Assembly (NCBI GenBank): GCA_029863035.1
Contig: JAOTWH010000074.1
Span: forward strand, 1-9,970
DNA: 9,970 nt
Reading direction: 5' to 3'
DNA from: Acidimicrobiia bacterium
GTDB taxonomy: Bacteria; Actinomycetota; Acidimicrobiia; UBA5794; JAOTWH01
Translations under genes and position numbers: made by a program
Notes under the pieces: generated by a model
Database searches by the model: none
The model's input: the letters and a program-made list of their open reading frames with translations, nothing else
What the model was told of the DNA's origin: nothing
Shown here: piece by piece, positions 1-6,732 of the stretch
Layout of the letters: the number at the start of each line of letters is the position of its first letter
Position numbering within the stretch: position 1 is the stretch's first letter

Positions 1-1
1 G

Positions 2-475
2 AACTCGGCCTTGATCTCCAAGCTCGACCTCCCCTTCCCCATCCTTAGCGATCCTGATCGCAGCGGCGCCATCACCCCATTCGGTGTGGCCGATGAAAAG
101 GACGAACGCATCATCGCCCGCCCGGCGACGATCATCGTCGACCCCTCAGGCAGCGAGATCTTCCGTTTCGTCTCGCGGGACTTTGCCGACCGGATCACCG
201 AGGATTCGGCTGTAGAGGCCCTCGGCGGCCTGGGGCTCGGACCCACCACGCAGGAGGCGCCGCAACTGGGCCCCGCCAGCCCTGGCCCAAGGGTTCTGCC
301 AATCGAGCACTTGCGTCCCTACTACCGGGGGGCTCGCTTCGCCGTGATTGCCCTGTCGCGTCGGTTCCCCGAAATAGATGAAGAGGCTGCCGCCTACATC
401 GACGAGCTGGATCGCTACACCGAGAGCGTGATCGAGTTGTATCGCCGCCAGCGAGCAAGCGCCGAGGACTCCTAG
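2..475 (+). CDS. Thioredoxin-fold redoxin (AhpC/TSA, peroxiredoxin-like), C-terminal part
   Basis: The reading frame is open from base 2 and runs off the left edge, so the true start and the expected peroxidatic cysteine region are missing; 157 residues are visible. The visible start, with a 'PFPILSDPDR' segment followed by 'FGV' and then 'ARPATIIVDPSG', matches the second half of a peroxiredoxin/Bcp-type thioredoxin fold. The Pro of 'RPATIIVDP' is in the place of the family's cis-proline before a central beta strand. Such proteins reduce peroxides or act as thiol oxidoreductases in the cytoplasm. After the fold ends at about visible residue 80 there is a 75-residue extension, with a proline-rich linker and then a charged, probably helical stretch rich in Arg, Glu and Tyr. 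I do not recognise this extension as part of standard peroxiredoxins. The gene converges on the ABC permease gene with 5 nt between stops. Family is fairly sure; exact activity is not. Confidence 0.75.
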   Translation, partial: NSALISKLDLPFPILSDPDRSGAITPFGVADEKDERIIARPATIIVDPSGSEIFRFVSRDFADRITEDSAVEALGGLGLGPTTQEAPQLGPASPGPRVLPIEHLRPYYRGARFAVIALSRRFPEIDEEAAAYIDELDRYTESVIELYRRQRASAEDS

Positions 476-480
476 CCCGT

Positions 481-1365
481 TTACCCCTTCACCGCCCCCA
501 TGGTGAACCCGGTGACGAACTTGTCGAGGAACAGGTTGAAGAGCAGGGCCACCGGCACCGCTACCAGCAGTCCTGCCGCCTGCAGCGACTGCCAGAAGAA
601 CACATCTCCCCGAACCAGTTCTGTCGGCACACCAACTGCGATCGTCTTGACCGCGCTGCCCTTGTTGAAAGCGAGGGCGTAGATGAATTCATGGGCCGAC
701 AAGGTGAAGGCGAACACCACCACCGCAACGATGCCTGGGAACATCAGCGGGAGCACCGTTCTCCTCACGGCGCCGATTCGGCTGTAGCCGTCAACCATGG
801 CCTGCTCCTCGATGTCGCGCGGGATGCCCTTGAAAAAGCCCATCAGCAGCCACGACGAGATGGGGATCGTGATGGTGGGATATACCAGGATCAGCGACCA
901 AAGTGACTCCTGCAAGTTCAGGTTGGCGATCACTCGGGACATCGGGATGAAGAGCAGGGTGGGCGGCACCAGGTACACCAGGAAGATGCCGATGCCGAGC
1001 CGTTCCCCCCACCGCATCCCCAGCCTGGCCAGGGCGTAGGCCATCGGCAGGGCAAGAGCAAGGGTGACGATGACAACGGCCAAGCCAACGACCACGGTGT
1101 TGCGCACGAAAGTCAGGAAATTGGTGTTGAAGAGCAGGAAATGAACGTGCTCGAACGTCGGCGGATCGTTGAACCAGAACGGGTTGTTGTCCTTGACGTA
1201 GAGGTCGGAGCTCTGCTTGAACGCGGTGAGCGTGGCGAACAGGAAGGGGAAGGCAGCGGCCACCGCGGCTCCGATGGCAAGGCTGTACAGCGTGATCCGG
1301 CCCCAGCGATGGCGCCGGTGCTCGAGCTGGCGTTCCCTCTCTACGTCGAATACGTCCGTGGCCAT
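481..1365 (-). CDS. Carbohydrate-type ABC transporter permease, MalG-like
   Basis: Second membrane subunit of an ABC importer in the MalG/UgpE class, 294 residues, the usual length. Six hydrophobic segments are visible, at roughly residues 24-46, 88-112, 124-146, 156-178, 208-230 and 258-281. The cytoplasmic EAA loop that docks on the ATPase is at residues 186-206, ending in the expected 'LP', with Gly193 in the conserved position. The open frame extends much further upstream, but I start at the ATG at 1365. It overlaps the stop of the preceding permease by one base (TAATG), the MalG-like hydrophobic profile begins shortly after it, and the upstream extension is a shadow of the other permease gene. 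The overlap implies translational coupling. It is the last gene of the importer operon and ends almost against the convergent redoxin gene. Substrate unknown. Confidence 0.93.
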   Translation of the reverse strand: MATDVFDVERERQLEHRRHRWGRITLYSLAIGAAVAAAFPFLFATLTAFKQSSDLYVKDNNPFWFNDPPTFEHVHFLLFNTNFLTFVRNTVVVGLAVVIVTLALALPMAYALARLGMRWGERLGIGIFLVYLVPPTLLFIPMSRVIANLNLQESLWSLILVYPTITIPISSWLLMGFFKGIPRDIEEQAMVDGYSRIGAVRRTVLPLMFPGIVAVVVFAFTLSAHEFIYALAFNKGSAVKTIAVGVPTELVRGDVFFWQSLQAAGLLVAVPVALLFNLFLDKFVTGFTMGAVKG

Positions 1366-2276
1366 TAGAGGATCTCCCGGCGCCGGGCGAGGCGCAGCAC
1401 CACTGCCGTTATCGCAACCAGAACTGGGAACAGGAACAATGCGATCGCGGCGCCTTGGCCCAACGCACCTCCTTCGATCCCTTTGAAAAAGGCCCAGGTA
1501 GGCAGCACCTGGGTGGCGTGCGTCGGCCCGCCCCGGGTCAGTACGAACACCACCGAGATATCGGTGACGGTGAGGATGATGCCGAACAGCACCGCTACCG
1601 CGATGATCGGGGCCAGCAACGGGATGTCGATCTGGAACAGCTTGCGCCAGAAACGCGCCCCATCGATGTCGGCGGCATCCTTTATCTCGTTGGGGATGGC
1701 GGCCATGCCCGCCATCACGATGACGGCCGCCAACGGCACGATCCGCCAGGTGTGCACCGCTATCACCGACGACATCGCCAGATTCGCCTTGCCGAGGTAG
1801 TAACTGTTCTGCTCGATCAGCCCGAGGTTGCGAAGGATCCAATCCAGGGGGCTGAAGAGCGAGTCCAGCGTCCACAGCCACGTGATCGTTGCCAGGGACA
1901 CCGGCGTCGTCCACGGCAGCAGCACCAGGAACCTGATAATCCATTTCCCCTTGAAGTCGGCCACCAGGACGTTCGCCAGCACCGTGGCGAAGATCACCAC
2001 CAGAGAATTGGCGACGACAGCGAAGAAGAACGTGTTGCGCAACGAGCGCCAGAACACTGGATCATCGAAGACCCGTCGGAACGTCTCGAAGCCAACGAAG
2101 TCGAGCGAGGAGTCACCCACCGTGATATCGGTGAACGCATAGATGATCGCCAACACCAACGGGAACCCAACTAGGGCGATGATGTAGAGGATCGCGGGCG
2201 ACATCAAAAGCGGTGCCAGAAAGCGCTCGTTCTCGAACAGGTACCGTTTCTGCCGCTTCAGGACCGAGGTAGTCAT
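1365..2276 (-). CDS. Carbohydrate-type ABC transporter permease, MalF-like
   Basis: First membrane subunit of the importer, MalF/UgpA class, 303 residues from the chosen ATG. A cytoplasmic, basic N-terminus precedes the first transmembrane segment (about residues 22-46). Further segments lie near 81-105, 112-136, 166-192, 221-245 and 273-295. The EAA loop is at residues 197-220 ('EIKDAADIDGA' then 'DIPL'), close to the consensus. Like many short MalF proteins it lacks the large periplasmic insert of the E. coli protein. Start choice: a GTG at 2291 is in frame, but its only GAGG lies 2 nt away. The ATG at 2276 has GGGGA with an 8-nt spacer, so I prefer it. It follows the ATPase gene by 19 nt and overlaps the next permease as TAATG. 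Together they should form the heterodimeric pore. Confidence 0.92.
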   Translation of the reverse strand: MTTSVLKRQKRYLFENERFLAPLLMSPAILYIIALVGFPLVLAIIYAFTDITVGDSSLDFVGFETFRRVFDDPVFWRSLRNTFFFAVVANSLVVIFATVLANVLVADFKGKWIIRFLVLLPWTTPVSLATITWLWTLDSLFSPLDWILRNLGLIEQNSYYLGKANLAMSSVIAVHTWRIVPLAAVIVMAGMAAIPNEIKDAADIDGARFWRKLFQIDIPLLAPIIAVAVLFGIILTVTDISVVFVLTRGGPTHATQVLPTWAFFKGIEGGALGQGAAIALFLFPVLVAITAVVLRLARRREIL

Positions 2277-2295
2277 CGGACGGTTCCCCACCGCC

Positions 2296-3366
2296 TCACG
2301 TCGGCGCCCCCACCATGGCGAGTCCGGTCTCCTTGTCGAAGTAACGCAGCTTGGCGTTGGCTACGGCGAATTCGTGGTCCTGCCCTGCAGCGATGGCGAC
2401 CGTAACGGTGGACGGCAGCATGGCGATGATCTTGATGTCCTCGGCATAACCACGAATGAACCCGTACAGGTAGCGCTCCGATCCCAGGTTCTCGATGCGA
2501 TTGACGTGGTAGGTCATCGGCATGACGTCGCCGTCCACGATGCCGACCGGAAGAAGCTGCTCTGGCCGGAAACCCATCAAGAAGTTGCCTCGTTCCAACA
2601 TGTTCATCGGTGGCGAGCCGATGAAGGTGGCAACGAAAGTGTCGGCTGGGCGGTTGTAGACCTCGTCTGGGGTACCCAGCTGGCGGATCTTGCCCTTGTT
2701 CATCACCGCGATGCGGTCTCCCATGCCCATGGCCTCCACCTGGTCGTGGGTTACGTAGATGGTGGTAGTTCCCACCCGGCGCTGGAACTCCAACAGGTCG
2801 TCCCGGGCTGCCGCTCGCAACTTGGCATCGAGGTTGGACAGCGGCTCGTCGAGCAGAAAGACGGCCGGCTCACGCACCAGTGCCCTTGCCAGTGCCACCC
2901 TTTGTCGCTCGCCTCCCGAGAGCTGGCGGGGCCGCCGCTCGAGGAGGTCCTGGATGTCCAGCAGACTCGACGCCCACTCGATCCGCTTGCGTGAGGTCGC
3001 GGCGTCGAGTCCCTCGGCCTTGAGCGGGAAGCCGATGTTGCGAGCCACCGTCATATGGGGGTAGAGGGCGTAACTCTGAAAGACCATTGCGATCTGACGG
3101 ATCCGGGGCGGAAGCCCGTTCACCACGTCGTCGCCGATGAGGATCTCGCCTTCGGTGGGATGCTCCAGACCGGCGATCATGCGAAGCAAAGTGGTCTTGC
3201 CGCATCCCGAGGGGCCCAGCAGCACCAGGAACTCGCCCTCGGTGCTCTTCAGGTCGATGCCATCGACGGCTTGCACCCCGCCGAATTTCTTGGAAAGCCG
3301 GCGTACCTCAACGCTCTTGGCGACCGCTGCCACTTCCTCCTCGATGGTGGTCGTCACCTCATCCAT
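2296..3366 (-). CDS. ABC transporter ATP-binding protein, MalK/UgpC-like
   Basis: ATPase that drives the importer from the cytoplasmic face, 356 residues, the normal length for the MalK/UgpC/MsmK group. All nucleotide-binding motifs are present: Walker A 'GPSGCGKTT' at 51-59, Q-loop Gln97 in 'MVFQSYALYPH', signature 'LSGGERQR' at 149-156, Walker B 'FLLDEP' at 170-175, D-loop 'SNLDAKLR' at 177-184, and switch His207 in 'VTHDQVEAM'. After about residue 240 comes the extra C-terminal (TOBE/OB-type) domain of carbohydrate importers, including 'IGSPPMNM' (249-256) and 'GFRPEQL'. In this group that domain dimerises and can bind regulators. The start ATG has AGAGGAG 4 nt upstream. The gene lies 119 nt after the binding-protein gene, a gap filled by a large stem-loop. 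An acidic N-terminal extension of about 18 residues precedes the first strand; it could mean a slightly later start, but no better one is visible. Confidence 0.95.
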   Translation of the reverse strand: MDEVTTTIEEEVAAVAKSVEVRRLSKKFGGVQAVDGIDLKSTEGEFLVLLGPSGCGKTTLLRMIAGLEHPTEGEILIGDDVVNGLPPRIRQIAMVFQSYALYPHMTVARNIGFPLKAEGLDAATSRKRIEWASSLLDIQDLLERRPRQLSGGERQRVALARALVREPAVFLLDEPLSNLDAKLRAAARDDLLEFQRRVGTTTIYVTHDQVEAMGMGDRIAVMNKGKIRQLGTPDEVYNRPADTFVATFIGSPPMNMLERGNFLMGFRPEQLLPVGIVDGDVMPMTYHVNRIENLGSERYLYGFIRGYAEDIKIIAMLPSTVTVAIAAGQDHEFAVANAKLRYFDKETGLAMVGAPT

Positions 3367-3429
3367 GAAGCTCCTCTGGGTCGCCGAGCAAGTTCACTCT
3401 AGAAGTTCGCTGTAACTGGCATCGCCGCC

Positions 3430-3485
3430 GCCGACCGATTGCAGGGCCGACAGAGCGGCCCTGCATCGTTCGACATCGGTTCGGC
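3430..3485 (-). promoter_or_regulatory. Two-tier intercistronic stem-loop between binding-protein and ATPase genes
   Basis: Immediately after the binding-protein stop codon the transcript can fold into an extended hairpin. The inner part is a perfect 10-bp stem (TGCAGGGCCG at 3440-3449 with CGGCCCTGCA at 3456-3465) around a 6-nt loop. The outer part is a 10-bp stem (GCCGACCGAT at 3430-3439 with 3475-3485) with a single bulged T at 3481. The two stems abut on one side and are separated by 9 nt on the other. No T-run follows in the direction of transcription, so it is not a textbook intrinsic terminator. In other ABC operons, such as malE-malF of E. coli, comparable structures protect the binding-protein mRNA and keep its level above that of the membrane subunits. 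That role is inferred here from position. Confidence 0.7.
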
Positions 3486-4946
3486 TCAGCCTCCTCCGAC
3501 CAGGCCTCGTCCCCGCCAATCGTCAAAGATCCCGTTGATCGCCCGCTCGGCGTCGGCAACCGCCTCGGCAGGAGTCTGGGAACCGTTGGCGACGGAAGCG
3601 AACATCACGGGGATAATCGCTTCGCCGAACACCTGGCCAATGGCCGGACTCGCTGGCCCGGGGTAGCCAATGTTCACTGCCCAATCGGTGGCTGTGGCCA
3701 GCACCTTCAGCTTGTCGGCCGGGGCAGCTCCGAACGGATCGTTGTTCAGCCAGTTGTCGAGTTCCGGCACCCTTTCGGTGAAGGCCGGGAAGTCGTACAG
3801 CTTCGAGTGCCATGCCACCGAGGCCAGGTTCTCCGTGTAGTGCAGCAGGAACTCTTGGGCGGCAGCGACGTTGACGCCCTCGAAGTCGGGAACGATCCAG
3901 TTGTACATCACGTGCTGGGCCGCCAACGCTGCAGCTGGACCTGCCAGAGCCGGGGTGAAGAACACGTCGTCCGCCACGTCGGGAGCATCCACCTGGGAGG
4001 TCCGCCACGCCGAAATCGAGTTGAGGATGTACGACAGCTCACCGGCTATCAAGCCCTGGTTGTTAGAGGCCGCGCCCCAGGCGAAGACCTCCTCTGTCAT
4101 CGCGTTCTCGAACAGCTGCTTCATGTACTCGAGGGCCGCGATCGTCTCGTCCGAGTTGATTATCACGTTCTCGTTGGCATCCTGGATCCCGGCTCCGAAC
4201 GACCACATGAGCGTTCTGCCGGCCATGTTGGAGTCGATCTCCTGTGACAGCCCGATCCCCATCTGCACGCCCTGGTTGGCAAAGATGGCGCTGCCGCCCT
4301 CGAGCAGCTCATCCCACGAGCTCGGCCCGTTGGGAAAGCCCTCGGCCTCCCACAGGCTCTTGCGATAGTTGCCGGGGTCGGGCGCCCACGCCGGGGCGTA
4401 TGCGAAGTACTTCCCGGTATTGGGATTGAGGCTCGACTTGCGAGTGAGGTCGAGCATCTGTCCGTAGCGGCTCTCCGCCTCGGCCACGACGTCGCCCATG
4501 TCCACGACGCTCGGCTCGTGCTGGCCAAGCACCGCGATGTATTGCATCAGGTCGTGCTGGGGCTGCCCACTCTGGATCTCGCCGGCGATGGCGGCGGGAA
4601 CGTCGCCGACGCCGATGTGGTCGACCACCACGTTGACGCCAACCTGGTCGCCCCAATCCTTGGCCATTTGGTCGAACCACTCAAGATCGTGTGATGGAAC
4701 GAAGTGGCTCCACAACAGGATGCTGAGATCCCCGCTGAGTGCCGTTGCCGGCTCAACGAAAGAATCCACCGGCATTGCCGCCCCCGCAGGGGTTGTCGCC
4801 GCAGGGGTTGTCGCAGCGGGAGTTGTCGCAGCAGTTGCCGTCGTGTCAGAAGATGAATCACCGCAGGCAGCCAGCAAGGCTGCCGCACCTCCCCCTAGAA
4901 GGAAATTCCTCCTGCTGACGTTCCAGTCAATCGGTGACTTTGGCAT
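3486..4946 (-). CDS. Extracellular solute-binding lipoprotein of ABC importer, Tat-type signal
   Basis: Substrate-capturing subunit of the importer, 486 residues, of the MalE-like (type 1, carbohydrate) class. The N-terminus carries a twin-arginine motif 'SRRNFLLGG' (11-19) and a lipobox ending in Cys28 ('LLAAC'). The protein is therefore probably exported folded by the Tat system and anchored by lipid. Residues about 30-56 form a Ser/Thr/Pro/Ala linker encoded by tandem 15-bp repeats. The mature domain begins near residue 70 ('LSILLWSHFVP'), the usual first strand of this fold, and continues with typical segments such as 'YAPAWAPDPGNYRKS'. The many aromatic residues (Trp, Tyr, Phe) suit a sugar or polyol ligand, but the ligand cannot be named from sequence. 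The start ATG is supported by a perfect AGGAGG with a 6-nt spacer at 4953-4958. It is the promoter-proximal gene of the importer operon, an arrangement that gives excess binding protein. Confidence 0.93.
   Translation of the reverse strand: MPKSPIDWNVSRRNFLLGGGAAALLAACGDSSSDTTATAATTPAATTPAATTPAGAAMPVDSFVEPATALSGDLSILLWSHFVPSHDLEWFDQMAKDWGDQVGVNVVVDHIGVGDVPAAIAGEIQSGQPQHDLMQYIAVLGQHEPSVVDMGDVVAEAESRYGQMLDLTRKSSLNPNTGKYFAYAPAWAPDPGNYRKSLWEAEGFPNGPSSWDELLEGGSAIFANQGVQMGIGLSQEIDSNMAGRTLMWSFGAGIQDANENVIINSDETIAALEYMKQLFENAMTEEVFAWGAASNNQGLIAGELSYILNSISAWRTSQVDAPDVADDVFFTPALAGPAAALAAQHVMYNWIVPDFEGVNVAAAQEFLLHYTENLASVAWHSKLYDFPAFTERVPELDNWLNNDPFGAAPADKLKVLATATDWAVNIGYPGPASPAIGQVFGEAIIPVMFASVANGSQTPAEAVADAERAINGIFDDWRGRGLVGGG
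4786..4830. repeat. Three tandem 15-bp repeats inside the lipoprotein linker
   Basis: Three consecutive 15-bp units (starting at 4786, 4801 and 4816) differ at one to a few positions; the first two differ only in their last base. They keep the reading frame and encode the 'ATTPA'-like linker between the lipid anchor and the binding domain. A partial fourth unit follows. Each unit adds five residues, so slippage would change linker length without breaking the gene. Confidence 0.85.
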
Positions 4947-4979
4947 CGCGCGCCTCCTATGGGATGGGCTACGCGCCCG

Positions 4980-5009
4980 AAGTTAGCAGCGCCACTCGCG
5001 CCGTGTCGG
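4980..5009 (-). promoter_or_regulatory. Candidate promoter of the ABC importer operon
   Basis: On the minus strand a TAACTT (-10-like, 4985-4980, preceded by TGC) lies 18 nt from a CCGACA (-35-like, 5009-5004, four of six bases of TTGACA). Transcription would start near 4973 and give a leader of about 27 nt containing the AGGAGG site. The match is weak, and I rely mainly on its position upstream of the first gene of the operon. Confidence 0.25.
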
Positions 5010-5053
5010 CTTGAGCGCCCAGTCCGCGAAAACTGCTTTACCCCTTACGCGCC

Positions 5054-5078
5054 ACACCCACCCCGCAGGGTGGGGTGT
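5054..5078 (-). terminator. Possible terminator hairpin after the ABM-like gene
   Basis: Bases 5054-5063 (ACACCCACCC) and 5068-5078 (GGGTGGGGTGT) form a very GC-rich stem of 10 bp with one bulged G and a 4-nt loop. It lies 24 nt beyond the stop codon of the ABM-like gene and upstream of the importer operon. No T-run follows on either strand. It could be one of the U-tract-poor terminators described for GC-rich actinobacteria, or a protective hairpin. Position between two same-strand units is the main argument. Confidence 0.4.
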
Positions 5079-5102
5079 AAGCGATTCCGTAGTTGTTACC
5101 GC

Positions 5103-5477
5103 TTACCAGAGCGAGTGGATCACCGGCGATCCGTGGAGCACTGTGACGTCGACAGCGCTGGCCCATTCGACAAAGGCTGGGAAGTCCTGCCAACTTTCGG
5201 CACCCTGCTTCCAATGGTCCGCGAGCCCGGCCGGGTTCTCGTACACCTCGGTCAATGCGTACATAGTGTTGCCTGTGGGATCCGAACCCGGGTCGAGCGG
5301 GTTCGACAGCTCCGGTCCCTTGGCAACGTTGTATCGCAGCAACGCCAGTTCGCCCTCGCGATAGTGGGTCTTCTCCAAGATGGCCGCATGACTAGCGAAG
5401 ATCCGATCCCCTTCCTCCACCTGATCAGGGGTGGCGGTGAAGAGGAACGTGATCTGGGTCTTTCCTTCTTGAGACAT
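5103..5477 (-). CDS. Small ABM-like (dimeric alpha/beta-barrel) protein
   Basis: A 124-residue soluble protein whose pattern resembles the antibiotic biosynthesis monooxygenase (ABM)/dimeric ferredoxin-like fold. A first beta strand ('TQITFLFTATP', 7-17) is followed by a helix, then a strand ('LALLRYNVA', 44-52), then 'YALTEVYENPAGLADHWKQ' (73-91), the most family-like segment with its conserved Glu-x-Tyr and a His on the following helix. A closing helix and strand ('FVEWASAVDVTVLHG') complete the fold. Members of this superfamily include cofactor-independent monooxygenases, heme-degrading enzymes and proteins of unknown role; no specific reaction can be assigned. The ATG has AAAGGAG 4 nt upstream, and a hairpin abuts that site. 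It sits alone between the importer operon and the Mo-enzyme maturation operon, on the same strand as both but separated by 156 and 170 nt, so it is probably its own transcription unit. Confidence 0.7.
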   Translation of the reverse strand: MSQEGKTQITFLFTATPDQVEEGDRIFASHAAILEKTHYREGELALLRYNVAKGPELSNPLDPGSDPTGNTMYALTEVYENPAGLADHWKQGAESWQDFPAFVEWASAVDVTVLHGSPVIHSLW

Positions 5478-5490
5478 ATGTCTCCTTTCC

Positions 5491-5518
5491 GGGTCGACGA
5501 GAAGTCACTCGGCGACCC
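5491..5518 (-). promoter_or_regulatory. Leader hairpin abutting the ribosome binding site of the ABM-like gene
   Basis: GGGTCG (5491-5496) pairs with CGACCC (5513-5518), and, past one mismatch (5497 against 5512), CGAG (5498-5501) pairs with CTCG (5508-5511), leaving the 6-nt loop 5502-5507. The foot of the stem touches the GGAAAGGAG ribosome binding region (5490-5482) with no gap. It could be an operator or an RNA element that sets translation or mRNA stability. No ligand class is recognisable. Confidence 0.5.
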
Positions 5519-5614
5519 AACGGGTGTTGTTGCGACGGGCGGGAACCTCCACGCCTCGCCTGTTTTCGCGCTCCAACCCTACATCCAATAGAGCAAGCGT
5601 CTGGCGAGGAGAGG

Positions 5615-5634
5615 GTGGCCACGCGGCGTGCCCC
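5615..5634 (-). terminator. Weak candidate terminator after the xdhC operon
   Basis: Downstream of the second xdhC stop codon (5648), CACG (5620-5623) and CGTG (5627-5630) pair around a 3-nt loop. Past a bulged C, GG (5617-5618) and CC (5631-5632) extend the stem, with one more pair beyond a mismatch. No T-run follows. The structure is modest and I list it only because an operon end is expected here. The remaining sequence between 5519 and 5614 shows no feature I can support. Confidence 0.2.
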
Positions 5635-5647
5635 AACCCCTCATCCC

Positions 5648-6427
5648 TTAATCGGGCTCTTCTACGCCGTCACGTCCCACGTGAATGGGCCCTTCCTGGC
5701 CTTGCAGCGACTCCCCCGTGCCAAATCCATACCGGGCCTGGATCACCTCGGCCAGGATGGACACGGCAACCTCTGCTGGCGACTCTGCGCCGATGTCCAA
5801 TCCAACTGGGCCGTGAATGCGCTCGACCTCTTCCTGCGACCACCCGCCCGCCTTCAGCTTCTCAATCCGTTTGGCGTGGGTGCGCCTACTCCCCATCGCC
5901 CCGATGTAGCGGGCCGGGCTCCCCGCCAACAACTCGAGCACCGGATCTTCGAACCTGGGGCTGTGGCTCAGTAACACCACGTAGGTGCGCCGATCGATGG
6001 TGATCTGGTCCTTCACCGCATCGGGCCAACCAACCAACACTCCGGAGGCGTCGGGAAACCGCTCGGCGGTGGTGAAGGCTGGCCGAGGGTCGGTCACCAC
6101 GACTCGGAAACCGAGCTCGTGCGCCATCTTGGTAAGCGGTAGGGCAACCTCGTCCGAACCGAATATCAACATCTGGGGTTGGGGGGCCACGGTCTCGATG
6201 AAGACCTGCCGCTCCCCATATGCCAACGTGCGGCTCTGCTCGTGTTCGGCCAACTGGCGAGAGTCGTCCAGTACCGCATCAGCGATGTCGGATGGCATCT
6301 CCCCCGCCACGTAGCCATCTACGGAGTCGATGACCGCCTTCGTTCCGATGTCGGCACCGGCCACCACGGTCACCACCGAGCCGAGGCGCTCCGCCTCGAC
6401 CAGACGGCGGGTGGCCTCGGTTACCAC
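5648..6427 (-). CDS. xdhC: XdhC-family Mo-cofactor chaperone with C-terminal Rossmann domain
   Basis: Last gene of the maturation operon, 259 residues. XdhC proteins bind molybdenum cofactor, promote its sulfuration and deliver it to xanthine dehydrogenase/CO dehydrogenase-type enzymes in the cytoplasm. The C-terminal Rossmann domain is clear: '[12 protein letters not shown]' (87-98), '[10 protein letters not shown]' (109-118), 'RFPDASG' (123-129), '[14 protein letters not shown]' (174-187) and '[16 protein letters not shown]' (209-224). Residues 1-80 align by eye with the domain of the preceding gene ('SVVTVV', 'GTK', 'DGYVAGE', 'RQVFIE') but lack both its 'SGGC' and its 'CGG' motifs. I start at the GTG at 6427, which overlaps the preceding stop by 7 nt. 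The frame is open further upstream, but that stretch is Arg-rich and is a shadow of the first xdhC gene. A split, two-gene XdhC is more likely than a frameshift because each part begins and ends as a full domain. Confidence 0.88.
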   Translation of the reverse strand: MVTEATRRLVEAERLGSVVTVVAGADIGTKAVIDSVDGYVAGEMPSDIADAVLDDSRQLAEHEQSRTLAYGERQVFIETVAPQPQMLIFGSDEVALPLTKMAHELGFRVVVTDPRPAFTTAERFPDASGVLVGWPDAVKDQITIDRRTYVVLLSHSPRFEDPVLELLAGSPARYIGAMGSRRTHAKRIEKLKAGGWSQEEVERIHGPVGLDIGAESPAEVAVSILAEVIQARYGFGTGESLQGQEGPIHVGRDGVEEPD

Positions 6428-6732
6428 TTCTCGATGAAGACCTGGATAGTGCCGCCACAGGCCAGGCCAACCTCGAAGGCGTCGTCTTCGCTGATGCCGT
6501 ATTCCACCAAGAGAGGTTCGCCGGTCTTGAGCACCGATTGGGCACGTTCGAAGACGTCGCTCTCCACGCACCCGCCCGAGACCGAGCCCTCCATGTCGCC
6601 AGCGGAGGACACCAGGAACTTTGAGCCTTCAGGACGAGGAGCAGAGCCCTTCACGTGCACCACCGAGGCAACCGCAACGTCCTTGCCTTCGGCCAGCCAA
6701 CGATCACGGACCTCAAGTGCATTCTTCATCAT
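6421..6732 (-). CDS. Short XdhC/CoxI-domain protein
   Basis: A 103-residue protein consisting of the XdhC/CoxI N-terminal domain only. The family pattern is clear: '[20 protein letters not shown]' (22-41), '[14 protein letters not shown]' (46-59) with Cys55, and '[13 protein letters not shown]' (89-101) with Cys92. The two cysteine/glycine motifs are the most conserved part of the family and are thought to contact the molybdenum cofactor or sulfur source. Its ATG overlaps the stop of the VWA gene (ATGATGA), with GGAG 8 nt upstream; a second ATG one codon on is possible. It overlaps the following xdhC gene by 7 nt. The two proteins probably act together, the short one providing the intact cysteine-bearing domain that the longer one has lost. 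In many genomes both functions are in one chain. Confidence 0.9.
   Translation of the reverse strand: MMKNALEVRDRWLAEGKDVAVASVVHVKGSAPRPEGSKFLVSSAGDMEGSVSGGCVESDVFERAQSVLKTGEPLLVEYGISEDDAFEVGLACGGTIQVFIEKW

Noticed and set aside
488..507. TTCACC/GGTGAA inverted repeat as a terminator for the redoxin gene
   Set aside because: Six base pairs with an 8-nt loop inside permease coding sequence and no T-run; too weak to support.
1366..1944. Long upstream extension of the MalG-like reading frame on the minus strand
   Set aside because: It overlaps the MalF-like gene throughout, is rich in Arg, Gly, Asp and His without membrane segments, and the TAATG junction at 1365 gives a better start.
3378..3388. 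An 11- to 12-base word shared in opposite orientation by the ATPase leader and the ABM-like leader (5508-5518)
   Set aside because: Several matches of this length are expected by chance in 10 kb of GC-rich DNA, and the orientation and distance to the start codons differ.
3396..3401. TAGAGT as a separate -10 element for the ATPase gene
   Set aside because: It fits TANNNT but has no -35 partner at a normal distance, and a promoter is not needed if transcription passes the stem-loop.
6428..6571. Upstream extension of the second xdhC frame
   Set aside because: The 48 extra residues are Arg-rich and are an out-of-frame reading of the short XdhC gene, whose own frame carries the conserved motifs.
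5648..6732. A single xdhC gene broken by a frameshift
   Set aside because: The short gene ends at a natural domain boundary, the second has its own GTG start and its own copy of the N-terminal domain, and the 7-nt overlap matches the coupled style of the operon.
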